64,000 bases of DNA from Martinezella rhizogenes (GTDB lineage: Bacteria > Pseudomonadota > Alphaproteobacteria > Rhizobiales > Rhizobiaceae): positions 372,001 through 436,000 of the forward strand of contig NZ_JUHG01000014.1 of NCBI RefSeq assembly GCF_000799715.1. The letters are read 5' to 3'. Below the pieces are notes generated by a model. The model had not been told where the DNA came from, did no database searches, and saw nothing but the letters and a program-made list of their open reading frames with translations. This document shows positions 51,427 through 59,810 of this stretch, piece by piece; position 1 is the stretch's first letter; each line of letters begins with the position of its first letter. A program made the translations under genes and the position numbers.

Positions 51427-52689
51427 GTGCGCTTGCAAGACGAATGGGCATTCATCAGGAAGCTGGGGGCACGGTTGCGGCAGGAGGCCGCCATCCTGAT
51501 TCTGGCGACGCTGATCGCCGTCCTGGCGCTCATCGAGGGCATCAACACCGCCGTCGTCTTCTGGATCTGGATGGTTGCCGTGATCGTGGCGCTGACCCGT
51601 TCGCCCCTGGTCGAAAAGGTTGAACCACCATCGCCCGCCGTGCCAGCGCCGACCGATCCGGATGCTTTGCTGCGCACCGTCTCCGCCGGCCTTGCCGCGC
51701 TCGACATGCCGGCGCTGATCGTCGACCGCGAGGCATCCGTCGTGGCGCAGAACCCCGCCGCCGAAAAGGCGTTCGGCGCCTTTCCGCTCAATGCCCATAT
51801 CTCCGCCAAGCTGCGCTCTCCCGGCGTGCTCGATATGATACGCGAGACGATCACCACCAACGCGCCGAACCAGATCGAACATTCCGAGCGGCTGCCATCC
51901 GAACGCGTCTATGTCGTCCGCATCGCGCCGATCGATCTTCGGGAAACCGCGGTCGAGCCGGGTACGCTCTTCGTGCTGTCCTTCCGCGATATTTCGGAGC
52001 TCCGTCATATCGACCGCATGCGCTCCGACTTCGTCGCCAATGCCAGTCATGAGCTGCGCACGCCGCTCGCCTCGCTTCGCGGTTTCATCGAGACCATCCA
52101 GGGGCCTGCCAAGGCGGATCCGAAGGCGCAGCAGCGCTTTCTTGGCATCATGTTCGATCAGACGACGCGCATGAGCCGGCTGGTCGATGATCTCCTGTCT
52201 CTGTCGCGGCTCGAGCTGAAATCGCATCTCGCGCCGGACCAGAAGGTCGATCTCGTGCCCTTGCTCGGCCATGTCCGCGATGCGCTCCTGCCGCTCGCCG
52301 GCGATCTTGACGTCACCATCAACCTGCATCTGCCGCCCGGCAAGGTGGAGGTGCTGGGCGATCGCGACGAGCTGGTGCAGGTCTTCGAAAACCTGATCGA
52401 GAACGCCTGCAAATACGGTCAGGAAGGTAAGATGGTCGAGGTTTCGCTCCTGAACGAGCCGGGCCAGGCCGTCGAGGTCATCGTCTCCGACAAGGGGCCT
52501 GGCATTCCGGCCGAACATGTGCCGCGCCTGACCGAACGCTTCTATCGCGTCAATGTCGAGGACAGCCGCTCGAAAAAAGGCACCGGTCTCGGGCTTGCCA
52601 TCGTCAAGCATATTCTGACCCGTCACCGCGCGCGGCTGATCGTCAAGTCCGAAGTCGGAAAAGGAACGGACTTTACCGTCCGCTTCTGA
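51427..52689 (+). CDS. phoR: Phosphate regulon sensor histidine kinase
   Basis: A 420-aa sensor kinase. Two N-terminal membrane helices (about 21-56), a PAS-like domain starting near ALDMPALIVDREASVVAQN, a HisKA domain with the phospho-His208 in NASHELRTPL, and HATPase boxes FENLIENACKYG, DKGPGIP and GTGLGLAIVKHIL. Its lack of a large periplasmic sensor fits PhoR, which reads PstSCAB-PhoU status. The GTG at 51427 is used; TTG 51433 would give better spacing from AAGGGA, so the start is uncertain by two codons. Phosphorylates PhoB (58470). Confidence 0.92.
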   Translation: MRLQDEWAFIRKLGARLRQEAAILILATLIAVLALIEGINTAVVFWIWMVAVIVALTRSPLVEKVEPPSPAVPAPTDPDALLRTVSAGLAALDMPALIVDREASVVAQNPAAEKAFGAFPLNAHISAKLRSPGVLDMIRETITTNAPNQIEHSERLPSERVYVVRIAPIDLRETAVEPGTLFVLSFRDISELRHIDRMRSDFVANASHELRTPLASLRGFIETIQGPAKADPKAQQRFLGIMFDQTTRMSRLVDDLLSLSRLELKSHLAPDQKVDLVPLLGHVRDALLPLAGDLDVTINLHLPPGKVEVLGDRDELVQVFENLIENACKYGQEGKMVEVSLLNEPGQAVEVIVSDKGPGIPAEHVPRLTERFYRVNVEDSRSKKGTGLGLAIVKHILTRHRARLIVKSEVGKGTDFTVRF

Positions 52690-52749
52690 AGGCCTCTGTG
52701 AACCGACAATTTTGAGCGCAGTATAACCCATGAATTTCAAGGGATTACA

Positions 52750-52778
52750 CTGTCATAATTGTTTCACTCGCCTGACAT
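52750..52778 (+). promoter_or_regulatory. Three-unit PHO box of the pstS promoter
   Basis: Three 7-bp direct repeats with an exact 11-bp period: CTGTCAT (52750), GTTTCAC (52761) and CTGACAT (52772), each separated by 4 nt. The consensus PhoB half site is CTGTCAT. It lies 98 bp before pstS, giving a PhoB array with a classical two-unit box plus one more unit. Confidence 0.8.
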
Positions 52779-52875
52779 AAAAGGGCGGTGCTTTGACAGC
52801 TAAAAAAGAGATGCTGAAACGGCGGACGTTCCGTTCGCCGTCGCGCTCTTCAAAGTCCGTCAGGGAGGATTCACC

Positions 52876-53910
52876 ATGAATGCGTTGAAACTGTCTATCG
52901 TCGCGCTGGTTGCTTCGGTCGCCTTCGCCGGGGCCGCCACGGCCCGCGATCAGATTCAGATTTCCGGTTCCTCCACGGTATTTCCCTATGCCAAGATCGT
53001 CGCCGAGACTTTTGGCGAGACCTTTACGAACTACAAGACGCCGGTTGTCGAATCCGGCGGCTCCGGCGCCGGCCTGAAGGAATTCTGCAAGGGCGTTGGC
53101 CCTGAGACCATCGACATCGCCAATTCCTCGCGCCCGATCAAGGGCAGCGAACTCGACGCTTGCAAGGCGGCCGGCGTTGCCGATATCCAGCAGGTCAAGA
53201 TCGGCTATGACGGCATCGTCTTCGCCTTCGACAAGAGCAATCCCGACATCAAATTCGTGCCCACCGACCTCTACAGGGCACTCGCCGCTAAAGTCGTCAT
53301 CAATGGCAAGCTGGTCGCCAATCCCTATAAGAAATGGTCCGAGATCAATCCGGCCCTGCCGGATTTCGACATCTCCGCTTACATTCCGGGTGAAAAGCAC
53401 GGCACGCGTGAGGTCTTCGAGGAGAAAGTGCTCGCTGCTGGCTGCAAGGATTCCGGCGCGCTCGACGTCATCAAGGCAGCAGTGCCGGATGCCGGCAAGC
53501 AGGCCGAGACGTGCATCGCGGTCCGCAAGGATGGTGTCGCGGTCGATATCGACGGCGATTATCCTGAGACGCTCGCGCGCATCAATGCCAACAAGCATGG
53601 CGTCGGCGTCTTTGGCCTCTATTTCTATCAGAACAATGCCGACAAGCTGAAGGTTGCGACCGTTGGTGGTATCGTGCCGTCGGGCCAGACCATCGCCGAT
53701 GGCACCTATCCGGTGTCGCGGCCGCTGTTCTTCTACGTCAAGAAGGCGCATCTCGGCGTCATTCCGGGCCTGAAGGAATATGTCGACTTCTTCACCAGCG
53801 ATCAGATGATCGGACCCGACAGCCCCTTGGCCGAATATGGTCTGGTGCCGGCGCCGGATGCCGAGCGCGACCAGATCCGCAAGGACGTCGCGGACGGGAA
53901 GATCATGTGA
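52876..53910 (+). CDS. pstS: Phosphate ABC transporter substrate-binding protein
   Basis: A 344-aa periplasmic phosphate-binding protein. Signal peptide LKLSIVALVASVAFAGAATA, then the phosphate-site signature ISGSSTVFPYAKIVAE, VESGGSGAGLKEFC, and IDIANSSRPIK. GEKHGTREVFEE contributes a second phosphate-binding loop. AGGGAGGA precedes the ATG. Transcription is probably from the PHO box 98 bp upstream. A strong hairpin follows the stop. Confidence 0.96.
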   Translation: MNALKLSIVALVASVAFAGAATARDQIQISGSSTVFPYAKIVAETFGETFTNYKTPVVESGGSGAGLKEFCKGVGPETIDIANSSRPIKGSELDACKAAGVADIQQVKIGYDGIVFAFDKSNPDIKFVPTDLYRALAAKVVINGKLVANPYKKWSEINPALPDFDISAYIPGEKHGTREVFEEKVLAAGCKDSGALDVIKAAVPDAGKQAETCIAVRKDGVAVDIDGDYPETLARINANKHGVGVFGLYFYQNNADKLKVATVGGIVPSGQTIADGTYPVSRPLFFYVKKAHLGVIPGLKEYVDFFTSDQMIGPDSPLAEYGLVPAPDAERDQIRKDVADGKIM

Positions 53911-53926
53911 TCGCATAAGGACTGCC

Positions 53927-53952
53927 CGCCGGCGCGGTCACCCGCGCCGGCG
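53927..53952 (+). terminator. Hairpin downstream of pstS
   Basis: CGCCGGCGCGG (53927-53937) pairs perfectly with CCGCGCCGGCG (53942-53952) around TCAC, followed by TTTA. Located 17 bp after the pstS stop and 75 bp before pstC; it likely makes pstS mRNA more abundant than pstCAB-phoU-phoB. Confidence 0.75.
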
Positions 53953-53958
53953 TTTACC

Positions 53959-54032
53959 GGGAAATAGGCCGGGAAATAGGCCGGGGAATGGGCCGGGGAA
54001 TGGGCCAGGGAATGGGCCAGGGAATGGGAATG
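53959..54032 (+). repeat. Six-unit 12-bp tandem repeat in the pstC translation-initiation region
   Basis: Units of 12 bp: two of GGGAAATAGGCC (53959, 53971), two of GGGGAATGGGCC (53983, 53995), one AGGGAATGGGCC (54007), and a final AGGGAATGGGAATG (54019). From the third unit on, each carries a purine-rich Shine-Dalgarno-like stretch and an ATG. All ATGs (53988, 54000, 54012, 54024, 54030) are in the pstC frame. Confidence 0.9.
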
Positions 54033-55511
54033 AGTGTGTCACTGCTGCTGCTGTGCCTGTCGATCATCGGCGCCTCCGCCTTCGTGCTGGGGCGGACGAA
54101 AGCGGCTGCGCTGTCGGGCGGCAGATCCTCGGCTATGCATTCGCGGCTCGGTTATCACGGTGCCTATGCCGCCATCTGGGCAATCTTGCCGGCGCTGGCG
54201 CTGATTTGCGCCTGGCTCGTCATCAGCCCGCAGCTGATCGACAATTTCGTGGTCAAATCCTTTCCCGATGACGTGAAAACCTTGCCGAAAGCCGAGCTCG
54301 ACCTCAGCTACGGCATGGTGCGCAGCATCGCCCACGGCATGCGCCTGCTCGATAATCAGGAACTTGCCACGGTCGCCGGCGGATCGGCCGATCTCCAGCT
54401 GATGCTGGCGCAGAAGGGTATACCGCTCGCGGTCCGGCCGACGGGCTATATGATCGACGCCGCCAATAAGTATAACGACATGCGCCATGTGAGCCGTGTC
54501 GTCATGTCGGTCGCGGCTATCATTCTGTCCATCCTCTGCGCCCTTTACGGTCTGCGCGCCATCGCGCCGCGTTTTCGCGCCCGCAATCGGGTGGAGCAGG
54601 TCATTCTTGGCGGCCTGATCGTCGCCTCGTCGATCGCCGTTCTGACGACGCTCGGCATCGCAGCCTCGATGCTGTCTGAGGCGGCCCGCTTCTTCAACAT
54701 GGTTCCCGCCGCCGAATTCTTCTTCGGCACCGTCTGGGACCCGCGTTTCACTGGCGCCGGCACGCAAACGTCAGGCACGTTCGGCTTCATTCCGCTCCTG
54801 GCCGGCACGCTCTACATTAGCCTTGTCGCCATGTTGGTCGCGGTTCCCGTCGGATTGTTCGCCGCCATCTACATGGCCGAATATGCCTCGGCTCGCGTGC
54901 GCTCCCTCGCCAAGCCGATGCTTGAAGTGCTGGCCGGTATTCCGACCATCGTCTACGGCTTCTTCGCGCTCGTGACCGTCGGGCCTTTCCTGCGTGACCT
55001 TTCCGCCGAGATCAACGGCCTGCTGACAGGCAATTACGCAAGCTTCATCGAGGCGCAGAGTGTCCTGACCGCCGGCTTCGTCATGGGTGTCATGCTGATC
55101 CCTTATGTGTCCTCGCTCTCCGACGACATCATCATGGCGGTGCCGCGCTCGCTGCGCGACGGCTCGCTCGGCCTCGGTGCGACGCGATCGGAAACGGTCA
55201 AGCGCGTCCTGCTCCCGGCAGCACTTCCGGGCATTGTCGGCGCGCTGCTGATGGCCGCTTCCCGCGCGCTCGGCGAGACGATGATCGTCGTGCTCGCCGC
55301 CGGCGTCGCCGCCCGCATGCAGTTCAACCCCTTCGAGCCGATGACGACGGTCACCGTGAAGATCGTCAACCAGTTGACTGGCGACCTCGAATTCACCTCG
55401 CCGCAGACATTGGTCGCATTCGCACTCGGCATCACGCTCTTCTGCCTGACGCTCTGCCTCAACGTCTATGCGCTCTACATCGTCCGACGCTACAGGGAGC
55501 AATACGAATGA
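54030..55511 (+). CDS. pstC: Phosphate ABC transporter permease, large form
   Basis: A 493-aa permease, much larger than the E. coli protein (about 319 aa). The extra N-terminal part includes a first helix (VSLLLLCLSIIGASAFVLG), a second (AAIWAILPALALICAWLVI) and a periplasmic insertion. The conserved core begins near FGFIPLLAGTLYISLVAMLVAVPVGLFAAIY, with coupling motif SLRDGSLGLGATRSETVKRVLLP. ATG 54030 has AGGGA (54019-54023) 6 nt upstream; four further in-frame ATGs lie in the tandem repeat, the first at 53988, and would add a Gly/Met-rich N-terminus. It overlaps pstA by 4 bp (ATGA). Confidence 0.93.
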   Translation: MSVSLLLLCLSIIGASAFVLGRTKAAALSGGRSSAMHSRLGYHGAYAAIWAILPALALICAWLVISPQLIDNFVVKSFPDDVKTLPKAELDLSYGMVRSIAHGMRLLDNQELATVAGGSADLQLMLAQKGIPLAVRPTGYMIDAANKYNDMRHVSRVVMSVAAIILSILCALYGLRAIAPRFRARNRVEQVILGGLIVASSIAVLTTLGIAASMLSEAARFFNMVPAAEFFFGTVWDPRFTGAGTQTSGTFGFIPLLAGTLYISLVAMLVAVPVGLFAAIYMAEYASARVRSLAKPMLEVLAGIPTIVYGFFALVTVGPFLRDLSAEINGLLTGNYASFIEAQSVLTAGFVMGVMLIPYVSSLSDDIIMAVPRSLRDGSLGLGATRSETVKRVLLPAALPGIVGALLMAASRALGETMIVVLAAGVAARMQFNPFEPMTTVTVKIVNQLTGDLEFTSPQTLVAFALGITLFCLTLCLNVYALYIVRRYREQYE

Positions 55512-56842
55512 GCGATGTCGTATCTTCCGTAAAGCCACCGATCCCGCGCGGACTGACGTCGGGCGCACCGGCGCGGCGCGATATCGGCATCAAGCGCCGT
55601 TATGCCGCCGAGCGCCGGTTCCGTGCCTATGGCATCGCCGCCGTTATCTTCGGCCTTGTCTTCCTCGTCGCCCTGGTCTCGTCAGTGGTGCGTCATGGCT
55701 ATACCGCCTTCGTGCAGACCTCGATCACGCTGCCGATCGAATTCACCGAGCAGGTGATCGATCCCGCCCGCAAGCGCGCCAGTGATCCGAAGGTGCTGAT
55801 CGCGGCCAATTATCCGGTTCTTGTCCGCGATGCGCTGGCAAAGGCGCTCGGCATCGATCCCGCCAATCGCGCGCTTGTTCGCGAGGCGACGGCGATGGTG
55901 TCGGACAATGCGCGGATCGTGCTGCGCGACAAGGTCATGGCCGATCCCTCCATCATCGGGAAAACGGTGAGGATCACCTTTCTCGCCGACGCCAATATTG
56001 ATTCCGCTAACAAGGGGCAGATTGACCTGACGGCGAATGAGGCGGACCGCAAGGTCTCCGACCGGCAGCTTGGCTGGATGAAGCAGCTTGCCGCCAGCGG
56101 CGCGCTCCACAAGGCATTCAACAGCGGCCTGTTCCTGTCGGGCAATTCCAGCCGTCCGGAAGCAGCCGGCCTTGGCGTCGCGCTGATCGGCTCGCTCTAT
56201 CTGATGCTGACCGTGCTGGTGCTGGCATTGCCGGTCGGCGTCGCCGCCTCGATCTATCTCGAGGAATTCGCGCCGAAGAACCGGCTGACGGATCTGATCG
56301 AGGTCAATATCAACAATCTCGCCGCCGTGCCGTCGATCGTCTACGGCCTGCTCGGCCTTTCGGTGTTCATCAATGTCATGGGCCTGCCACGTTCGGCCTC
56401 GCTGGTCGGTGGGCTGGTGCTCAGCCTGATGACGCTGCCGATGATCATCATCGCCACGCGCTCGGCGCTGCGCGCCGTGCCGCCGTCGATCCGCAGCGCA
56501 GCACTTGGCCTTGGCGCCTCGCGGATGCAGGTGGTGTTCCACCATGTCCTGCCGCTCGCCATGCCAGGCATTCTGACCGGCACGATCCTTGGGCTGGCGC
56601 ATGCGCTGGGCGAAACCGCGCCGCTGCTCTTGATCGGCATGGTCGCCTTCGTCGCCAATTATCCGACGTCGCCGCTCGATCCGGCGACCGCACTGCCGGT
56701 GCAGATCTACATGTGGGCCAGCGAAGCCGAGCGCGCCTTTGTCGAGCGAACCTCCGGGGCCATTATCGTCCTGCTCTTCTTCCTTGTTGCGATGAACATC
56801 GGGGCCATCCTGCTGCGTCGTCGCTTCGAGCGGCGCTGGTAG
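55508..56842 (+). CDS. pstA: Phosphate ABC transporter permease, large form
   Basis: A 444-aa permease, longer than the E. coli PstA (about 296 aa). After a cytoplasmic N-terminus and helix AVIFGLVFLVALVSSVVRHG lies an insertion of about 150 residues, probably periplasmic. The conserved core follows: SLYLMLTVLVLALPVGVAASIYLEEFAP, NLAAVPSIVYGLLGLSVF, coupling region IRSAALGLGASRMQVVFHHVLP. Co-translated with pstC and followed by pstB after 14 bp. Such large PstC/PstA pairs are usual in alphaproteobacteria. Confidence 0.93.
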   Translation: MSDVVSSVKPPIPRGLTSGAPARRDIGIKRRYAAERRFRAYGIAAVIFGLVFLVALVSSVVRHGYTAFVQTSITLPIEFTEQVIDPARKRASDPKVLIAANYPVLVRDALAKALGIDPANRALVREATAMVSDNARIVLRDKVMADPSIIGKTVRITFLADANIDSANKGQIDLTANEADRKVSDRQLGWMKQLAASGALHKAFNSGLFLSGNSSRPEAAGLGVALIGSLYLMLTVLVLALPVGVAASIYLEEFAPKNRLTDLIEVNINNLAAVPSIVYGLLGLSVFINVMGLPRSASLVGGLVLSLMTLPMIIIATRSALRAVPPSIRSAALGLGASRMQVVFHHVLPLAMPGILTGTILGLAHALGETAPLLLIGMVAFVANYPTSPLDPATALPVQIYMWASEAERAFVERTSGAIIVLLFFLVAMNIGAILLRRRFERRW

Positions 56843-56856
56843 AGGGAGAAGACGGA

Positions 56857-57672
56857 ATGAACATGATGACGGAAGCCGCAAGCGAGAAGGCGCTGGCCAG
56901 GAAGATGATGACGATCCCCTACAAGATGATCGGCCAGGACGTCTCGGTCTATTACGGCGACAAGCGCGCGCTGTTCGGCGTCGACCTGAACATCCGCGCC
57001 AATACGGTCACCGCGCTGATCGGCCCTTCCGGCTGCGGCAAGTCCACCTTCCTGCGTTGCCTCAACCGTATGAACGACACGATCGACACCTGCCGCGTCA
57101 CCGGCAAGATCACGCTCGACGATCAGGATGTCTATGACACCGCCATCGATGTGGTGGAACTGCGCGCCCGCGTCGGCATGGTGTTCCAGAAGCCCAATCC
57201 CTTCCCGAAATCGATCTACGAGAACGTGGCCTATGGCCCGCGTATCCATGGGCTGCATCGCTCCAAGGCCGATCTCGACCATATCGTCGAAACCAGCCTG
57301 CAGAAGGCCGGCCTCTGGGGTGAGGTGAAGGATCGGCTGCAGGAAGCCGGCACCAGCCTGTCTGGCGGCCAGCAGCAGCGTCTCTGCATCGCCCGCGCCG
57401 TTGCCGTCAGTCCGGAAGTCATACTCATGGACGAGCCGTGCTCGGCGCTCGATCCCATCGCCACGGCCAAGGTCGAGGAACTGATTCACGATATCAGGGA
57501 AAACTTCACGATCGTCATCGTGACGCATTCCATGCAGCAGGCCGCCCGCGTCTCGCAACGCACCGCAATGTTTCACCTCGGCCATTTGGTCGAGGAGAAC
57601 GATACCGATAAGATGTTCACCAATCCCGACGATTTCCGCACGCAGGATTACATCATGGGCCGTTTTGGTTGA
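56857..57672 (+). CDS. pstB: Phosphate ABC transporter ATP-binding protein
   Basis: A 271-aa ATPase. Walker A GPSGCGKST (about residues 44-52), LNRMNDTI as in all PstB proteins, Q-loop MVFQKPNPFPKSIYENV, signature LSGGQQQRLCIARA, Walker B VILMDEPCSALDP and H-loop THSMQQA. ATG 56857 is preceded by AGGGAG. It powers PstCA and, with PhoU, links transport to PhoR signalling. Confidence 0.97.
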   Translation: MNMMTEAASEKALARKMMTIPYKMIGQDVSVYYGDKRALFGVDLNIRANTVTALIGPSGCGKSTFLRCLNRMNDTIDTCRVTGKITLDDQDVYDTAIDVVELRARVGMVFQKPNPFPKSIYENVAYGPRIHGLHRSKADLDHIVETSLQKAGLWGEVKDRLQEAGTSLSGGQQQRLCIARAVAVSPEVILMDEPCSALDPIATAKVEELIHDIRENFTIVIVTHSMQQAARVSQRTAMFHLGHLVEENDTDKMFTNPDDFRTQDYIMGRFG

Positions 57673-57723
57673 TGATATCCCGCGCGCGGCTCCCTTCACA
57701 CGTTTCACACTGAGGATAGCAAA

Positions 57724-58437
57724 ATGGTCTCCACTCACATTCTCTCTGCCTATGACGAAGACCTGAAGTTCCTGACGCGCCGCATTGCCGAAATGGGCGG
57801 TTTGGCGGAGCAGATGGTCAGCGACAGCGTTCGCGCATTGGTCCAAAGCGACACTGCTCTTGCGCAAAAGGTCATCTCCGACGACGTCGTCCTCGACCAC
57901 GCCGAACGCGAAGTCGGCGACAAGGCGATCGTTACCATCGCTCGTCGTCAGCCGATGGCCGCCGACCTGCGCGAGATCATGGGGTCGATCCGCATTGCTT
58001 CCGATCTGGAGCGTGTCGGCGACCTCGGCAAGAACACCGCCAAGCGTGTCATCGCCGTGCAGGGCACAGGCGTTCCGCGGAAGCTTGCCCGCGGCATCGA
58101 ACATCTCTCCGAACTGGCGCTTAGCCAGCTCAAGGAAGTGCTCGACGTCTACACGACCCGTTCGCCCGACAAGGCCGTGTCGATCCGCGAGCGCGACGAG
58201 GAAATCGACGCGATGTACACCTCGCTCTTCCGCGAGATGCTGACCTACATGATGGAAGATCCGCGCAACATCACCACCTGCACGCATCTTCTCTTCTGCG
58301 CCAAGAACATCGAGCGCATCGGCGACCATGCCACCAACATCGCCGAGACGATCTATTACATGGCGACCGGCAGCCAGCCCGAAGGCGAGCGCCCGAAAGA
58401 TGATACCGCCAACACCGTCGGTGCGGTGACGGAATAA
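57724..58437 (+). CDS. phoU: Phosphate regulon negative regulator
   Basis: A 237-aa helical protein made of two PhoU repeats, each with the metal-binding E/DxxxD-type motif (DLREIMGSIRIASDLERVGDLGKNTAK in repeat 1; CAKNIERIGDHATNIAE in repeat 2). It acts between PstSCAB and PhoR to keep PhoR in phosphatase mode when phosphate is plentiful. It is encoded 51 bp after pstB. The extended C-terminal tail is Asp/Thr-rich and of no known role. Confidence 0.96.
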   Translation: MVSTHILSAYDEDLKFLTRRIAEMGGLAEQMVSDSVRALVQSDTALAQKVISDDVVLDHAEREVGDKAIVTIARRQPMAADLREIMGSIRIASDLERVGDLGKNTAKRVIAVQGTGVPRKLARGIEHLSELALSQLKEVLDVYTTRSPDKAVSIRERDEEIDAMYTSLFREMLTYMMEDPRNITTCTHLLFCAKNIERIGDHATNIAETIYYMATGSQPEGERPKDDTANTVGAVTE

Positions 58438-58469
58438 CGAAGACGCCAAGAGAAGGAGACCAGAGACAC

Positions 58470-59153
58470 ATGGTTCCGAGAGTTGCTGTTGTAGAAGACG
58501 AGGAAGCGCTCAGCGTTCTGCTGCGCTATAATCTCGAGGCGGAAGGCTTCGAGGTCGACACGATCCTGAGAGGCGATGAAGCCGAGCTTCGCCTCCAGGA
58601 ACGCATCCCCGATCTTCTGATCCTCGATTGGATGCTCCCCGGCGTGTCCGGTATCGAACTCTGCCGCCGGCTGCGTATGCGGCCGGAGACGGAGCGCTTG
58701 CCGATCATCATGCTCACCGCCCGCGGCGAGGAAAGCGAGCGCGTGCGCGGCCTTTCCACCGGCGCGGACGATTATGTCGTCAAGCCGTTCTCGACGCCGG
58801 AGCTGATGGCTCGCGTCAAGGCGATGCTGCGCCGCGCCCGTCCGGAGGTTCTCTCCACGGTGTTGCGCTGTGGCGATATCGAATTGGACCGCGAGACCCA
58901 TCGCGTTCACCGCAAGAGCCGCGAAGTGCGGTTGGGGCCGACGGAATTCCGCCTGCTGGAATTCCTGATGGCTTCGCCGAGCCGCGTCTTCTCGCGGTCG
59001 CAACTCCTCGACGGTGTCTGGGGACATGACATCTATGTCGACGAACGCACCGTCGACGTCCATGTCGGACGCCTGCGCAAGGCGCTAAACTTCTCCAATA
59101 TGCAGGATGTCATCCGCACCGTTCGCGGCGCGGGTTATTCCATGGAAGCCTGA
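58470..59153 (+). CDS. phoB: Phosphate regulon response regulator
   Basis: A 227-aa OmpR-type regulator. The receiver domain has acidic residues E9/D10, phospho-acceptor D53 in LLILDWMLPG, and the Lys in VVKPFS. The winged helix carries LGPTEFRLLEFLMASPSRVFSRSQLLD and VDVHVGRLRKAL. AGAAGGAGACC precedes the ATG. Phosphorylated PhoB binds PHO boxes such as that before pstS. A bidirectional terminator follows. Confidence 0.96.
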   Translation: MVPRVAVVEDEEALSVLLRYNLEAEGFEVDTILRGDEAELRLQERIPDLLILDWMLPGVSGIELCRRLRMRPETERLPIIMLTARGEESERVRGLSTGADDYVVKPFSTPELMARVKAMLRRARPEVLSTVLRCGDIELDRETHRVHRKSREVRLGPTEFRLLEFLMASPSRVFSRSQLLDGVWGHDIYVDERTVDVHVGRLRKALNFSNMQDVIRTVRGAGYSMEA

Positions 59154-59195
59154 GCGGGAAACCGGTCAGTCATCCAACATAGCGGCGGAAACAGA

Positions 59196-59217
59196 AAACG
59201 GGCCTTTCGGCCCGTTT
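59196..59217. terminator. Bidirectional terminator between phoB and gcrA
   Basis: AAACGGGCC (59196-59204) and GGCCCGTTT (59209-59217) form a perfect 9-bp stem around TTTC. A T-run follows on the plus strand (TCTTTT) and a weaker one on the minus strand. It separates two convergent genes. Confidence 0.85.
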
Positions 59218-59241
59218 CTTTTGTCTCAGCTATCGGGCATT

Positions 59242-59778
59242 TCAGCCGCGCGGTTGAGCCGCCGGCCGGCGCCGTTCATGCACCGGCTGATAGGCCAGAC
59301 GCTGATGGTAGCCACAATATGGCGATGCATCCGGGCTGTCATTGCCGCAGAAGTGGAAATCATCCTTCAGCGGATCGCCGACCGGCCACTTGCAGGTGCG
59401 CTCGGTGAGCTCCGTCAGGCCGAGGCGGCGTGAAATCGGAACGACCACATTGGCGGCCGGACGATATTCGATCTGGTTGACCGTATCGATCTCGACCTCT
59501 TCCTTGAGCATCGTCGCGCCCTGCTGACGGGTAACCGTGCGGGTCGTGACGCGCGAGGCGTAATTCGGTGCGCGCGGCGCCGAAGTGTTGCGCTTCTGCG
59601 CTCGGGCGGCTGTCGCCGTGCCACCGGCCTTCGCTCGGCCCGGCAGGCTCAAGCGATGCACCTTGCCGATAACAGCGTTACGGCTGACACCACCGAGCTG
59701 CGCCGCGATCTGGCTCGCGCTCAAACCCTCGGACCACAGCTTCTTCAGCTTTTCGACGCGTTCGTCTGTCCAATTCAT
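59242..59778 (-). CDS. gcrA: Cell-cycle regulator GcrA
   Basis: A 178-aa alphaproteobacterial cell-cycle regulator. The N-terminal DNA-binding domain MNWTDERVEKLKKLW, then GLSASQIAAQLGGVSRNAVIGKVHRL, is diagnostic. The C-terminal part contains the RNA-polymerase sigma70-binding region with CKWPVGDP and FCG and CGYH cysteine pairs. GcrA works with sigma70 at promoters carrying CcrM-methylated GANTC sites; five such sites lie upstream. Convergent with phoB, divergent from argD. Confidence 0.96.
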   Translation of the reverse strand: MNWTDERVEKLKKLWSEGLSASQIAAQLGGVSRNAVIGKVHRLSLPGRAKAGGTATAARAQKRNTSAPRAPNYASRVTTRTVTRQQGATMLKEEVEIDTVNQIEYRPAANVVVPISRRLGLTELTERTCKWPVGDPLKDDFHFCGNDSPDASPYCGYHQRLAYQPVHERRRPAAQPRG

Positions 59779-59810
59779 GCCCTGTCTCCGCTGTCGCGTT
59801 TCCGATGGCA

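Noticed and set aside
51112..52740. 542-aa minus-strand frame opposite phoR
   Set aside because: Shadow of phoR and the ppk2 promoter; low-complexity translation.
53959..54032. Tandem repeat as a CRISPR array
   Set aside because: 12-bp directly adjoining units without unique spacers; not CRISPR.
56707..58449. 580-aa minus-strand frame opposite pstA/pstB/phoU
   Set aside because: Spans three known genes in antisense and has no recognisable domain.
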